From Thermocrispum agreste DSM 44070 (lineage in GTDB: Bacteria > Actinomycetota > Actinomycetes > Mycobacteriales > Pseudonocardiaceae): 64,000 bases of DNA. Made by a program: the position numbers and the translations under genes. The notes beneath the pieces were generated by a model. It saw nothing but the letters and a program-made list of their open reading frames with translations, was not told the DNA's origin and searched no databases. Shown one piece after another: positions 1 to 8,368 of this stretch. The DNA lies in contig NZ_ATYX01000006.1 of the NCBI RefSeq assembly GCF_000427905.1, positions 186,001-250,000 of the forward strand, written 5' to 3'. Positions within the stretch are counted from its first letter, which is position 1, and each line of letters starts with the position of its first letter.

Positions 1-2
1 AG

Positions 3-665
3 GCCCAGATCATGGACTGGGCCGACGACGTCGCCTACTCGGTGCACGACGTCGAGGACGGCGTGCTCGCCGGGCGCATTTCCATGGCCGTGCTGGCCAG
101 CCGGGACGAGCGGGCAGCCATCGCGGAGCTGGCCGCCAAGCACTTCTCCCACCTGGACGTCGCCACTTTGGAGGCCGCCGCGGTCGGGCTGCTCGAGCTG
201 CCCGCGGTCGCCGAACTGGCCAGGTCCGGGTGCGACTTCTCGCCCCGGGCCATGGTGGCGCTCAAACGGATGACGTCCGAGCTGGTCGGCCGCTTCGCCA
301 CCGCCGTGGTGGCTCCGACGCGGGCGGCCCACGGCGACGGGCCGCTGTGCCGGTACGCCGCACGGCTGGAGGTGCCGGACCAGGTCGCCGCGGAGGTCGC
401 GCTGTTGAAGTCGCTGGCGCTGCGGTACGTGATGAGCGACCGGCGCCGTCTCGCGGTGCAGGAGGGACAGCGGGAACTGCTCATGGAGCTGGCCACGGTG
501 CTGGCCGAACGCGCGCCCGAGTCGCTGGACGCCTTGTTCGTGCCGGACTGGCAGGCGGCTGGTGACGATGCCGCCCGGCTGCGCGTGGTGGTCGACCAGG
601 TGGCCACTTTGACCGATTCGCAAGCCGTGGCGTGGCACGCCTGGCACACTGGGCGGCATGGCTGA
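3..665 (+). CDS. dgt: dGTP triphosphohydrolase, C-terminal part (gene starts before the window)
   Basis: Deoxyguanosinetriphosphate triphosphohydrolase of the HD superfamily, which cleaves dGTP to deoxyguanosine and triphosphate. The visible part opens with AQIMDWADDVAYSVHDVEDG, the conserved segment that follows the HD motif in bacterial dGTPases and carries late metal/substrate residues. The remaining ~200 residues are the helical C-terminal domain. The reading frame is open to the first base, so the N-terminal half including the HD motif lies upstream. The stop overlaps the start of the serpin gene by 8 bp. dgt followed at a distance by dnaG is a familiar actinobacterial arrangement, here separated by about 4.5 kb of inserted genes. 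Confidence 0.9.
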   Translation, partial: AQIMDWADDVAYSVHDVEDGVLAGRISMAVLASRDERAAIAELAAKHFSHLDVATLEAAAVGLLELPAVAELARSGCDFSPRAMVALKRMTSELVGRFATAVVAPTRAAHGDGPLCRYAARLEVPDQVAAEVALLKSLALRYVMSDRRRLAVQEGQRELLMELATVLAERAPESLDALFVPDWQAAGDDAARLRVVVDQVATLTDSQAVAWHAWHTGRHG

Positions 666-1776
666 CCCACCCGCCGAGCGCAGGCATCTGCAGTTCACCC
701 TGGATCTGCATCGGGTCATCGGTGCCGGTGGCGGCACCGTGTGCTTCTCGCCGTACTCGGTGGAGAGCGCGCTCGGCATGGTCTACCAGGCGGCGCGCGG
801 CGCGACCGCGGAAGAGCTGCAAGGTCTGCTGGACCCGGACGCCACCGACATCGGCAAGCAGGTGGAGTTGCTGCGCACGGCGGCGGTGCTGTCCTCGGGT
901 CGGGGCGGCGACCAGCCCGTGCTCGAGGTGTCCAACACGCTCTGGGCGTGGGAGCAGCTGCCGCTCAACGAGTCGTTCACCGTGGAGCTGGCCGGATGGC
1001 CGGGGGCGAAGGTCGCCACCGCGCCGTTCGTGACCGACCCGGAAGCGGCTCGCCGCGCGATCAACGACGACGTCGCGAGAACCACCAGGAACCTGATCAC
1101 CGATCTGGTGCCGGAAGGCGCGGTGGACTCCTCCACCGTGGCCAGCCTGGTCAACGCGCTGTATCTCAAGGTGGGGTGGCGGCATCCGTTCGCCGAGCAC
1201 GAGACCGCCGAGGAACCGTTCGCCACGCCGTCCGGGGAGCGCCGGGTGCCGATGATGCACCAGGTGGACAGATTCGGCTACGCCAGCGCGGCGGGCTGGA
1301 CCGCGGTGAGCCTGCCCGCGGCCGGCGGCGTCGAGGCGGTGGCGTTGTTGCCCGACGGGGAGCTGACGGAAGCGGAAGCCCACACCGATGCGGCGACCCT
1401 GGCCGCCGTGCTGAGCGAGCTTCGCGCGCGACGGGTCTCGCTGTGGCTTCCGCGGCTGCGGGTGAAGACCAACGTCGGGTTGACCGACGTGTTGAGCACC
1501 CTCGGGGTGCGGACGCTGTTCACGCCGCAGGCCGACCTCAGCGGGCTGTCCAGCGATCCCCGGTTGACGGTGTCGGACGCTCTGCACGAATCGGTGCTGC
1601 GGGTCGACGAGAAGGGCCTGGAGGGTGCCGCCGCGACCGCCATGATGGTCCGGATGACCTCGGTGATCGTCGAAAGCCCGGTCGAGGTCCGTTTCGATCG
1701 GCCGTTCTTGCTGCTCGTTCGCCACGCGGCCTCCGGGGCGGTGTACTTCGTTGCGCGGGTGGCCGACCCCGGCTGA
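658..1776 (+). CDS. Serpin-family serine protease inhibitor
   Basis: A 372-residue protein, the usual serpin length. Landmarks are CFSPYSVESALGMVYQAARG (about residues 29-48), the shutter-like VNALYLKVGW (165-174), a DEKGLEGAAATAMM reactive-loop hinge (317-330) and the C-terminal FDRPFLLLVRH strand (347-356). The small-residue GAAAT hinge is the mark of inhibitory serpins, which trap a protease by loop insertion. The hinge has Leu where a Thr/Ser is usual at P14. Counting 17 residues from the hinge Glu puts P1 near Met333/Thr334, but this is approximate. No signal peptide is seen, so it probably acts in the cytoplasm. Translation is probably coupled to dgt through the 8-bp overlap. Confidence 0.88.
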   Translation: MADPPAERRHLQFTLDLHRVIGAGGGTVCFSPYSVESALGMVYQAARGATAEELQGLLDPDATDIGKQVELLRTAAVLSSGRGGDQPVLEVSNTLWAWEQLPLNESFTVELAGWPGAKVATAPFVTDPEAARRAINDDVARTTRNLITDLVPEGAVDSSTVASLVNALYLKVGWRHPFAEHETAEEPFATPSGERRVPMMHQVDRFGYASAAGWTAVSLPAAGGVEAVALLPDGELTEAEAHTDAATLAAVLSELRARRVSLWLPRLRVKTNVGLTDVLSTLGVRTLFTPQADLSGLSSDPRLTVSDALHESVLRVDEKGLEGAAATAMMVRMTSVIVESPVEVRFDRPFLLLVRHAASGAVYFVARVADPG

Positions 1777-2189
1777 CGGCCCCGGCTCGCGCCTGTCAGG
1801 TCGCGCTCCGGCGTGCTGACCGGCGCCAGAGCGGGTATCGGCGGGAGCCCGGCCCATGGGCGCCCAGTCGCCGTCCGGCGTGCTTCGGGCGGACGTGGGC
1901 GGCTGGCTGCTCGGTCCACGTGAATGCGGGTCCCGGCCCGTCGAGTCCGGCGGTGTGGGCAGGCGGCACAGCGCAGGTGGATGCAGGCCGCTGAGTTCCA
2001 TGGCGTCGGTGGACGACGCGGCCGGCGAGTCCGGCCGAGCTGGTGCGGCCACCGGCGCCGGGTGCAGCCCAGGCAAGGTCGATGAGCCGTCTTGTCGTCG
2101 ATGGCCGGGCCGCGGCTGGTCAGGTCCTCGCGGCGTGCCCGTCGGCCGCTGCCGGTGACGTGTCGTCATACGCCCAGCCACGAGTCTCA
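1777..2189. other. Intergenic stretch without a convincing gene
   Basis: About 410 bp between the serpin stop and the OhrR operator. The frames open here have no ribosome-binding site, no recognisable domain and composition like shadow frames. It may hold the serpin 3' end and upstream promoter elements for ohrR. Confidence 0.5.
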
Positions 2190-2230
2190 TTGCGCGCCAT
2201 TCAATTGCGCGCAATTAAATTGTGTGCAAT
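2190..2230 (+). promoter_or_regulatory. Probable OhrR operator/promoter, overlapping palindromes
   Basis: An AT-rich island in GC-rich DNA directly before ohrR. It contains the 14-bp perfect palindrome AATTGCGCGCAATT (2203-2216) overlapping CAATT-A-AATTG (2212-2222). The second matches the core of the known OhrR box (TACAATT-A-AATTGTA) in Bacillus and Xanthomonas. Further ATTGCG and GCAAT half-sites flank both. It ends about 10 bp before the GTG start, which fits autorepression. Confidence 0.75.
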
Positions 2231-2239
2231 GCTTCAGCC

Positions 2240-2698
2240 GTGAGCGACAGCGATCTGCACCTTCGCAACCAGCTCTGCTTCGCGCTGTACCGCGCGACGC
2301 GGCTGATCCAGCAGATCTACCGTCCGCTGCTGGACGAGCTGGGCCTGACCTACCCGCAGTACCTGGTGATGCTGGTGCTGTGGGAGCGGGGCACGGTCAC
2401 CCTCAAGGAGCTCGGTGCCGAGCTGGACCTCGACTCCGGCACCTTGTCCCCGCTGGTCAAGCGGCTCAAGGCCGCCGGGCTCGTGACCACCGGCAGACGT
2501 GCCGAGGACGAGCGTTCGGTGGAGATCGCGTTGACCGGCAAGGGGCGCTCGCTGCGTGAGCGTGCCCGCGACATCCCGGCGAAGATCGGCTGCGCAACCC
2601 AGATGCAGCTGGAGGACATCGTCGCCTTGCGTACCGCACTGGGGGAGCTGGCGGACTCCCTCGCCGAAAGTCACACCGCCATGGCGGCCGCGCGATGA
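2240..2698 (+). CDS. ohrR: Organic-hydroperoxide-sensing MarR-family repressor
   Basis: A 152-residue winged-helix MarR protein. The N-terminal segment LRNQLCFALYRATR contains the single reactive cysteine (Cys13 with this start) that OhrR proteins oxidise to sense organic peroxides. The winged helix LKELGAELDLDSGTLSPLVK follows at about residues 60-80. The GTG at 2240 is preferred over an in-frame GTG 18 nt upstream because the upstream one lies inside the operator and the family normally begins a few residues before the LxNQLCF motif. The partner ohr gene lies 188 bp downstream on the same strand, and OhrR probably represses both. Confidence 0.92.
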   Translation: MSDSDLHLRNQLCFALYRATRLIQQIYRPLLDELGLTYPQYLVMLVLWERGTVTLKELGAELDLDSGTLSPLVKRLKAAGLVTTGRRAEDERSVEIALTGKGRSLRERARDIPAKIGCATQMQLEDIVALRTALGELADSLAESHTAMAAAR

Positions 2699-2886
2699 CA
2701 GCGCCGCCCGCCGCCGCGAGACGGGCTGGCTGACCGCCGCCGTCCGCGCCGGCCAGCTCGGCCGTTCCCACGCAAGCGTCCCGGTAGGTGTGTGTCTGCC
2801 GGGCGGCACACCGCGCGCCCGCGCGGAATCACCCCGTCCCACCTCGAGGGTGGGGCAGGGCAGGACACCGATGAGGAGATCACCCG

Positions 2887-3303
2887 ATGGAACCCGTCTA
2901 CACCGCACAAGCCACCGCAACCGGCGCCGGCCGAGACGGCGCGGTCAGCACCTCGGACTACCGGCTGAAGGTCGACCTCAGCGTGCCGAAGGAGCTCGGC
3001 GGCGGTGGCGGCGAGGGCACCAACCCGGAGCAGCTGTTCGCAGCGGGCTACGCGGCCTGCTTCCACGGTGCGCTGCAGCTGGTGGCGCGCCGGCGCAAGG
3101 TGAGGATCGAGGGCTCCTCGGTGACCGCCGAGGTGGGCATAGGCCCGGACGGCGAGGGCTACGGACTGGCCGTCACCCTGACCGTCGGCGTCCCCGGCGT
3201 GGACGCCGATGTCGCCCGCGAGCTGGCCGAGGCCGCGCACCAGGTCTGTCCGTACTCCCGGGCCACCCGGGGCAACATCGACGTCGAGCTGCGCGTCGCC
3301 TGA
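2887..3303 (+). CDS. ohr: Organic hydroperoxide resistance peroxiredoxin
   Basis: A 138-residue OsmC/Ohr-family thiol peroxidase that reduces organic hydroperoxides. The two redox cysteines are in FAAGYAACFHGAL (Cys58) and HQVCPYSRATRGN (Cys121), with the typical C-terminal NIDVEL strand. A ribosome-binding site GAGGAG lies 8 bp before the ATG. The upstream ohrR and the overlapping palindromes support peroxide-inducible control. The cytoplasmic enzyme normally forms a homodimer and is recycled by lipoylated proteins (family knowledge). Confidence 0.95.
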   Translation: MEPVYTAQATATGAGRDGAVSTSDYRLKVDLSVPKELGGGGGEGTNPEQLFAAGYAACFHGALQLVARRRKVRIEGSSVTAEVGIGPDGEGYGLAVTLTVGVPGVDADVARELAEAAHQVCPYSRATRGNIDVELRVA

Positions 3304-3306
3304 CCG

Positions 3307-3870
3307 TCAGTCGCCGACCGGCACCTGACAGGACTCGGTGAACCCCTGCGCGGGGATGCCGAGCGCGCTGTTGCTGCGAGCCCGCATGTTCTCCAGCGCG
3401 ATGTGATAGGTCAGCTCCACCACGCCCGCGGGGCCGAACTCGGCCTCGAGTTCGGCCACCTGGGCGTCGGTGACCTCCACCGGGGTCGCGGTCATCGCGT
3501 CGGCGTAGGCGAGCGCCAACCGCTCCTGCCTGCTGAACAGGTCGGACGTCGGGTACTCGTCGATGTGCTCGAGCCGCTCGACGTCCAGGCCCTGGTGGAT
3601 CTGCAGCATGGTGCCGAAGTCGACGCACCACGAGCAGCCGAGCCGCACCGCGGCCCGGTACACCACCAGCTCACGGACTGCCTCGGGCAGTACGCTGCCT
3701 GCCCGCTCCACCATGAGTTCGTGCACTACGGTGGCGCGCAGCAGGCCTTTGTGGTGCGCGGTGACGGCCAGCGGGTCGAGGGTCTTGCCGTACCTCTTCT
3801 CGGCGAACCGGGCCATCATCCGGTTGGCCAGGCCCGAATTCTTCATGTCCACGGCTGCGATGCGCGGCAT
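3307..3870 (-). CDS. Carboxymuconolactone-decarboxylase/AhpD-family protein
   Basis: A 187-residue protein of the alkylhydroperoxidase AhpD-like fold, with the redox motif C79-S-W-C82 in RLGCSWCVDFG. The proton-relay His found four residues after the second Cys in true AhpD is absent (Gly here). The start is the ATG at 3868-3870, preceded by GGGAG. It lies directly downstream of the ECF41 sigma factor gene, 83 bp apart on the same strand, with a TGTCACA/CGTC promoter in between. This fits the ECF41 rule that the target is a neighbouring carboxymuconolactone decarboxylase, oxidoreductase or epimerase gene. The substrate is unknown. Confidence 0.88.
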   Translation of the reverse strand: MPRIAAVDMKNSGLANRMMARFAEKRYGKTLDPLAVTAHHKGLLRATVVHELMVERAGSVLPEAVRELVVYRAAVRLGCSWCVDFGTMLQIHQGLDVERLEHIDEYPTSDLFSRQERLALAYADAMTATPVEVTDAQVAELEAEFGPAGVVELTYHIALENMRARSNSALGIPAQGFTESCQVPVGD

Positions 3871-3911
3871 GCCGCACTCCCTTCGCTGAACGTTTGCGCT
3901 GACACCGCCCT

Positions 3912-3938
3912 GACGAGGCGGCGGCTGCGCGTGTGACA
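3912..3938 (-). promoter_or_regulatory. ECF41-type promoter (TGTCACA-N16-CGTC)
   Basis: Reading the minus strand, TGTCACA (3938-3932), 16 nt, then CGTC (3915-3912). These are the reported -35 and -10 sequences of ECF41 sigma-factor targets. The promoter points at the AhpD-like gene, with an untranslated leader of about 35 nt. Confidence 0.8.
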
Positions 3939-3953
3939 GCCCGAAGGGGTGAT

Positions 3954-4880
3954 TCAGAGCACACCTGCGGTGCGCAGCTTGTCCGGGTTGCAGTGGTCGT
4001 AGAAAGCGACGATGCGGCCGTCGCGAACCACGGCGACGGTCAGCCGCGGATCCAACGGACGGTACTGGTCGTCGCCGGGGTGGTGCGGCAGGAACACCCC
4101 GAGGTCGCCGTTGACCAGCATCGGCTGGGCAGCCGAGATGGCCTCGGGCGCGTAGAGCCGCAACAGCCCGAGGTAGAACCGGACGATCTTGTCCGCACCC
4201 TGCATGACACGCCGGGCCGTGCGAGCCTTGCCGTCGGAGTCGCCGATCAGCACCGCGTCCGGGTGCAGCAGTGCGGTCAGCCGTTCCGTGTCCCGCGCCA
4301 GCAGAGCGGCGATGAACTGTTCGACCACCTGACGCTGCTCGGCCAGGTCGATCCGCGGTGGCACGTCGGCTTCCGCCAGCACGCGCCTTCCCCGGCTGGC
4401 GTGCTGCCGTGCCGTCGTTTCGCTGCACCCGAGCACCTCGGCGATCTCGGCGAACGGCACGCCGAAAGCGTCGTGCAGCACGAACGCCACACGCTGTTCC
4501 GGAGTCAGCTTGTCCAGCACGACCATCGCCGCCAGGCGGACCTCCTCGCCCTGGACGGCGAGCTGCAGCGGATCGTCCTGGCGCGGCCCGTCCAGCGGGG
4601 TGACGACGGGCTCGGGCAGCCACGGCCCGGCATAGGACTCCCGGCGCACAGCGGCCGAACGCAGGCGGTCCAGGCAGATACGGCTGACCACGGTGGTCGA
4701 CCACGCGGCCAGTTCCCGGATGCCGTCGCGTTCGGCCGCGTCCAGCCCTTGCACGCGCAGCCATGCCTCTTGCACCGCGTCCTCGGCGTCCGCGCGCGTG
4801 CCGGTCAGCCGGTAGGCGAGGGCGAGCAGCCTGCCGCGCAGCGCAGTGAACTGCTCAGCGAGGACGTCGAGCGAGGTCAT
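3954..4880 (-). CDS. sigJ: ECF41-family RNA polymerase sigma factor (SigJ-like)
   Basis: 308 residues: region 2 (LAYRLTGTRADAEDAVQEAW, ~22-41), region 4 (AFGVPFAEIAEVLGCSETTARQ) and a C-terminal SnoaL/NTF2-like domain. The WLPEPVV linker between regions 2 and 4 and the NPDKL motif at the C-terminus are hallmarks of ECF41. These factors have no separate anti-sigma factor and their activity is tuned by the C-terminal domain (family knowledge). The gene lies 15 bp after the ferredoxin gene on the same strand and is probably co-transcribed with it. Its likely target is the adjacent AhpD-like gene. Confidence 0.93.
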   Translation of the reverse strand: MTSLDVLAEQFTALRGRLLALAYRLTGTRADAEDAVQEAWLRVQGLDAAERDGIRELAAWSTTVVSRICLDRLRSAAVRRESYAGPWLPEPVVTPLDGPRQDDPLQLAVQGEEVRLAAMVVLDKLTPEQRVAFVLHDAFGVPFAEIAEVLGCSETTARQHASRGRRVLAEADVPPRIDLAEQRQVVEQFIAALLARDTERLTALLHPDAVLIGDSDGKARTARRVMQGADKIVRFYLGLLRLYAPEAISAAQPMLVNGDLGVFLPHHPGDDQYRPLDPRLTVAVVRDGRIVAFYDHCNPDKLRTAGVL

Positions 4881-4895
4881 GGCGCCCCGGTGGGA

Positions 4896-5090
4896 CTACT
4901 CGGTGATGAACAACGCGGCCATCGGGCAGCTGTCGACACCGATCCGCGCCTTCTCCTCCTTGTCCGCGGGTACGTCGCGGTCCTTGCCGACCGCGCTGTA
5001 GCCGTCGTCGTCGAGCGGGAACAGCTCGGGGTCGACCTCGTGGCACTGCCCGATGCCGGCGCACTGATCGGACTCGACGCTGATGCGCAT
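4896..5090 (-). CDS. [3Fe-4S]-type ferredoxin
   Basis: A 64-residue ferredoxin beginning MRISVESDQCAGIGQC and ending DSCPMAALFITE. The C-x5-C and C-P pattern is typical of actinobacterial 3Fe-4S ferredoxins that feed electrons to cytochrome P450s. No P450 or ferredoxin reductase is present in the window, so the partner is elsewhere or different. The ATG at 5088-5090 is chosen because it starts the conserved first strand. It is transcribed toward and probably with the ECF41 gene. Confidence 0.9.
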   Translation of the reverse strand: MRISVESDQCAGIGQCHEVDPELFPLDDDGYSAVGKDRDVPADKEEKARIGVDSCPMAALFITE

Positions 5091-5182
5091 GTGCTGGTCT
5101 CCCTTCACGGGAACTGGGGATCTCGCCTTCCACCGTGCACGGTAGCGGGTCACGGCTGGGATGGAAGTCCTAGACTAATGGC

Positions 5183-7075
5183 GTGCCACGGCTGATCCGG
5201 GAGAGCGACATCGCGGAAGTTCGCGAGCGCAACCGGATCGACGAGGTGGTCTCCGATTACGTCGCGCTACGCCGCGCAGGTGGCGGCTCGTTGAAGGGCC
5301 TGTGCCCGTTCCACGACGAGAAGACCCCGTCGTTCAACGTGCGTCCGTCGCACGGCACCTTCCACTGCTTCGGCTGCGGCGAAGGCGGCGATGTGATCAA
5401 GTTCATCATGCAGATCGAGCACATCGGGTTCGTCGAGGCGGTGCAACGGCTGGCGGACCGGGTCGGCTACACACTGACCTACACCGGCGGCGGTGCGGCC
5501 GTGCAGCGCGACCGGGGAACCCGGGCTCGGTTGATCGAGGCGCATCGCGCCGCGCAGGAGTTCTACGCCGAGCAGCTGAACACCCCCGAGGCGCAGCCCG
5601 CGCGGCAGTTCCTGGCCGAGCGCGGCTTCGACGCCGCGGACGTCCGGCGGTTCGGCTGCGGGTACGCGCCGAGCGGCTGGGACCAGCTGACCCGGTACCT
5701 GCTGTCCAAGGGCTTCGAGGTCGAGGAGCTGTACAAGGCGCAGCTGGCCAAGCAGGGCTCACGCGGCAAGCCGCTGGACCGGTTCCACCGCAGGCTGCTG
5801 TGGCCGATCCGCGACCTGGCCGGGGACGTGGTCGGGTTCGGCGCGCGCAGGCTGTTCGACGACGACAAGATCGAGGCGAAGTACCTCAACACCGGGGAGA
5901 GCCCGATCTACCGGAAGTCCCAGGTGCTGTTCGGGCTGGACCTGGCCAAGCGGGAGATCGCCAAGCGGCACCAGGTCGTCGTCGTGGAGGGCTACACCGA
6001 CGTGATGGCCATGCACGCCGCCGGGGTGCCGACCGCGGTGGCCACGTCGGGGACGGCGTTCGGTGCCGATCACATGACGGTGCTGCGTCGGCTGATGATG
6101 GACGACGACACCTTCCGTGGTGAGGTGATCTTCACCTTCGACGGCGACGAAGCCGGCCAGAAGGCCGCGCTGAAGGCGTTCGAGGGCGACCAGACCTTCG
6201 CCGGGCAGACCTACATCGCGATCGCGCCGGACGGCATGGATCCGTGCGAGCTGCGCCTGGCCAAGGGCGACGCGGCGGTCCGGGACCTGGTGGCCCGGCG
6301 CATCCCCCTGTTCGAGTTCGCGATCAAGTCGATCCTGCGCGAGTACGACCTGGACTCGGTGGACGGGCAGGTCGCGGCCCTGCAGCGGACCGTGCCGCTG
6401 GTGGCCAGGATCAAGGACGAGGCGAAGCGGGACGGCTACGCGGCGAAGCTGGCGTTCTGGACCGGGTGGCAGGACGAGGCGATGGTCGTGCGGCGGGTAC
6501 GCGAGACGGCGGGGGCCGAGGTCGTGGTCCGCCGCAGGGCGGCCCGCAACGGGTCGCCGCGCAAGGCGCAAGGAAGCCTGCCCCGGCCGGATCCGCGCGA
6601 CCCGTCCCTGGAGGCGCAGCGCGAGGTGCTGAAGGCCGCACTGCAGGAACCGGCGCTGGCCGGGCCGACCTACGACGCGCTGCCGGAGGAGGCTTTCACC
6701 CACCCGGTCTATGTCGCGATCCACAAGGCCGTGCTGGCCGCGGGCGGCGCGGCATCGGGGCTGCGGGGTCCGGAGCTGCTGGAGGCGGCCGGCAAGCACT
6801 GCTCGGACGAGACGGCGAAGGTCGTGCTGTCCGAGCTGGCGGTCGAGCCGCTGCGCACCAAGGACGGTGAGGCCGACGCGCATTACGTCGACACGGTGCT
6901 CGCCGCGGTCCAGCAGAGCCTCGTCGGCCGGCAGATCGCCGACGTGAAGTCGAAGCTGCAACGGCTGTCGCCGGTGGATCAGCCCGAGGAGTACCACGCG
7001 CTGTTCGGTGATCTGGTGGCGCTGGAGCAGTACCGCAAGGCGCTGCTCGAGCGCGCGGTCGGAGGCTTGACCTGA
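5183..7075 (+). CDS. dnaG: DNA primase
   Basis: A 630-residue replicative primase that makes RNA primers on the lagging strand. It has an N-terminal CHC2 zinc finger (Cys41, His44, Cys62, Cys65) and a TOPRIM catalytic core with VVVVEGYTDVMAM (Glu269) and TFDGDEAGQ (Asp320, Asp322). The C-terminal region, from about residue 450, is the DnaB-interacting part. The start is a GTG (5183), as in many actinobacterial dnaG genes. The stop overlaps the next ATG by one base, so the following gene is probably translationally coupled. Confidence 0.97.
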   Translation: MPRLIRESDIAEVRERNRIDEVVSDYVALRRAGGGSLKGLCPFHDEKTPSFNVRPSHGTFHCFGCGEGGDVIKFIMQIEHIGFVEAVQRLADRVGYTLTYTGGGAAVQRDRGTRARLIEAHRAAQEFYAEQLNTPEAQPARQFLAERGFDAADVRRFGCGYAPSGWDQLTRYLLSKGFEVEELYKAQLAKQGSRGKPLDRFHRRLLWPIRDLAGDVVGFGARRLFDDDKIEAKYLNTGESPIYRKSQVLFGLDLAKREIAKRHQVVVVEGYTDVMAMHAAGVPTAVATSGTAFGADHMTVLRRLMMDDDTFRGEVIFTFDGDEAGQKAALKAFEGDQTFAGQTYIAIAPDGMDPCELRLAKGDAAVRDLVARRIPLFEFAIKSILREYDLDSVDGQVAALQRTVPLVARIKDEAKRDGYAAKLAFWTGWQDEAMVVRRVRETAGAEVVVRRRAARNGSPRKAQGSLPRPDPRDPSLEAQREVLKAALQEPALAGPTYDALPEEAFTHPVYVAIHKAVLAAGGAASGLRGPELLEAAGKHCSDETAKVVLSELAVEPLRTKDGEADAHYVDTVLAAVQQSLVGRQIADVKSKLQRLSPVDQPEEYHALFGDLVALEQYRKALLERAVGGLT

Positions 7076-7572
7076 TGAAGTGGCTGCGACGGCTGCTGGG
7101 CGACGATCTGCCGGATGGTTTCACCGGGTCGCTCGACCCGAACGAGCACGTGCTGGCTCAGGCCGACGGCGTGGTGGCGACCAACCGTGGTCTGTGGCTG
7201 CCGGAAGGCGACGGCTACCGGCACGTCGCATGGCATTTCGTGACGAAGGCGACGTGGGGCGACGGCAAGCTCACCGTGGTGTGGGCGCAGCAGACGCAGA
7301 CGGCGGGCAAGGCGGTGCTGATCGCGGATCTGCCGCCACGCACGTTCGAACTCACCCAGCCGGGCAAACTGCCCGCGGTCGTGCACAAGCGAGTCGAGGG
7401 GTCGATCACCTCGCGCTACCGCAAGGAGTTGCCGGACGGCGGCGGCGTGTGGTTCGTGCAGCGCAAGACTCCGGACGGTCCGGTGCTGCAGGCACGGCCC
7501 GATCCGGGCACCGACGTGGACGTGGTCGCCGCCATCGCCAGGGAGGCGGCGGACAAGCTGGTGGGCCGCTGA
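7075..7572 (+). CDS. Conserved actinobacterial protein downstream of dnaG
   Basis: A 165-residue soluble protein with no membrane segment. It starts at the ATG overlapping the dnaG stop and begins MKWLRRLLGDDLPDG. The pattern (LDPNEHVLAQADGVVATNRGL, later EGSITSRYRKELPDGGGVWF) suggests a PH-like or stress-response beta fold, but no family can be assigned with confidence. Similar proteins commonly follow dnaG in actinobacteria, by recollection. The role is unknown. Confidence 0.75.
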   Translation: MKWLRRLLGDDLPDGFTGSLDPNEHVLAQADGVVATNRGLWLPEGDGYRHVAWHFVTKATWGDGKLTVVWAQQTQTAGKAVLIADLPPRTFELTQPGKLPAVVHKRVEGSITSRYRKELPDGGGVWFVQRKTPDGPVLQARPDPGTDVDVVAAIAREAADKLVGR

Positions 7573-7574
7573 GC

Positions 7575-8336
7575 ATGTGGGATCCCGGGAAGTATCTGCG
7601 GTACGCCGACGAGCGGGCCAGGCCGTTCGCCGAACTGCTCAACCGGGTGGATGCGGACAAGCCACGCCGGGGCGTAGACCTCGGCTGCGGCCCCGGTCAT
7701 CTCACCGTGCGGTTGATCGAGCGCTGGCCGGACGCCCAGGTCAAGGCGCTGGACAGCTCGCCGGAGATGGTCGCGGCCGCCCGCGCGAACGGGATCGACG
7801 CCCGGGTGCAGGACGTCCGGGACTGGGTGCCGCCCGCCGATGCCGACGTGGTGGTCTGCAACGCGGTGCTGCAGTGGGTCCCCGGGCACGAGGAGTTGCT
7901 GCCGCGGTGGGCCGAGGCCCTGCCGCCGGGCGCGTGGCTGGCGGTGCAGGTGCCCGGTCATCAGCGATCGCCGTCGCATCAGCTGGTCAGGGAGTTCGTC
8001 GCCGACCCGCGCTGGGGCCTGGACGGCGAGGCCCAGGTTCGTGACGTTCTCGACCCGATGGGTTACGCCGAACTGTTGGAGAAGGCCGGCTGCACCGTCG
8101 ACGCATGGGAAACCACCTACCTGCAGCGGCTCCACGGGCCGGATGCGGTGCTGGAATGGCTCACCGGGACGACGCTGCGGCCGATCCGCGCAGCGTTGAA
8201 CGACGAACGGTGGGCGGACTTCTGCGCGCAGCTCGGCGCGCGGCTACGCGAGGCGTACCCGATGCGTCCGGACGGCACCACGTGGTTCCCTTTCCGGCGG
8301 GTCTTCTTCGTGGCCCGGACTCGTCAGGCGGCGTAG
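7575..8336 (+). CDS. tam: Trans-aconitate 2-methyltransferase
   Basis: A 253-residue class I SAM-dependent methyltransferase. The start MWDPGKYLRYADERARPFAEL and the glycine-rich loop VDLGCGPGHLTVRLIERWP are characteristic of Tam, which methylates trans-aconitate formed spontaneously from the citric-acid-cycle intermediate cis-aconitate. NAVLQWVPGHEELLPRW is the conserved motif IV region. The ATG lies 2 bp after the previous stop, so it is probably in the dnaG operon. Confidence 0.88.
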   Translation: MWDPGKYLRYADERARPFAELLNRVDADKPRRGVDLGCGPGHLTVRLIERWPDAQVKALDSSPEMVAAARANGIDARVQDVRDWVPPADADVVVCNAVLQWVPGHEELLPRWAEALPPGAWLAVQVPGHQRSPSHQLVREFVADPRWGLDGEAQVRDVLDPMGYAELLEKAGCTVDAWETTYLQRLHGPDAVLEWLTGTTLRPIRAALNDERWADFCAQLGARLREAYPMRPDGTTWFPFRRVFFVARTRQAA

Positions 8337-8368
8337 CGCTGCGGTGCACCGTCGGCTGCTTGAGCCCG

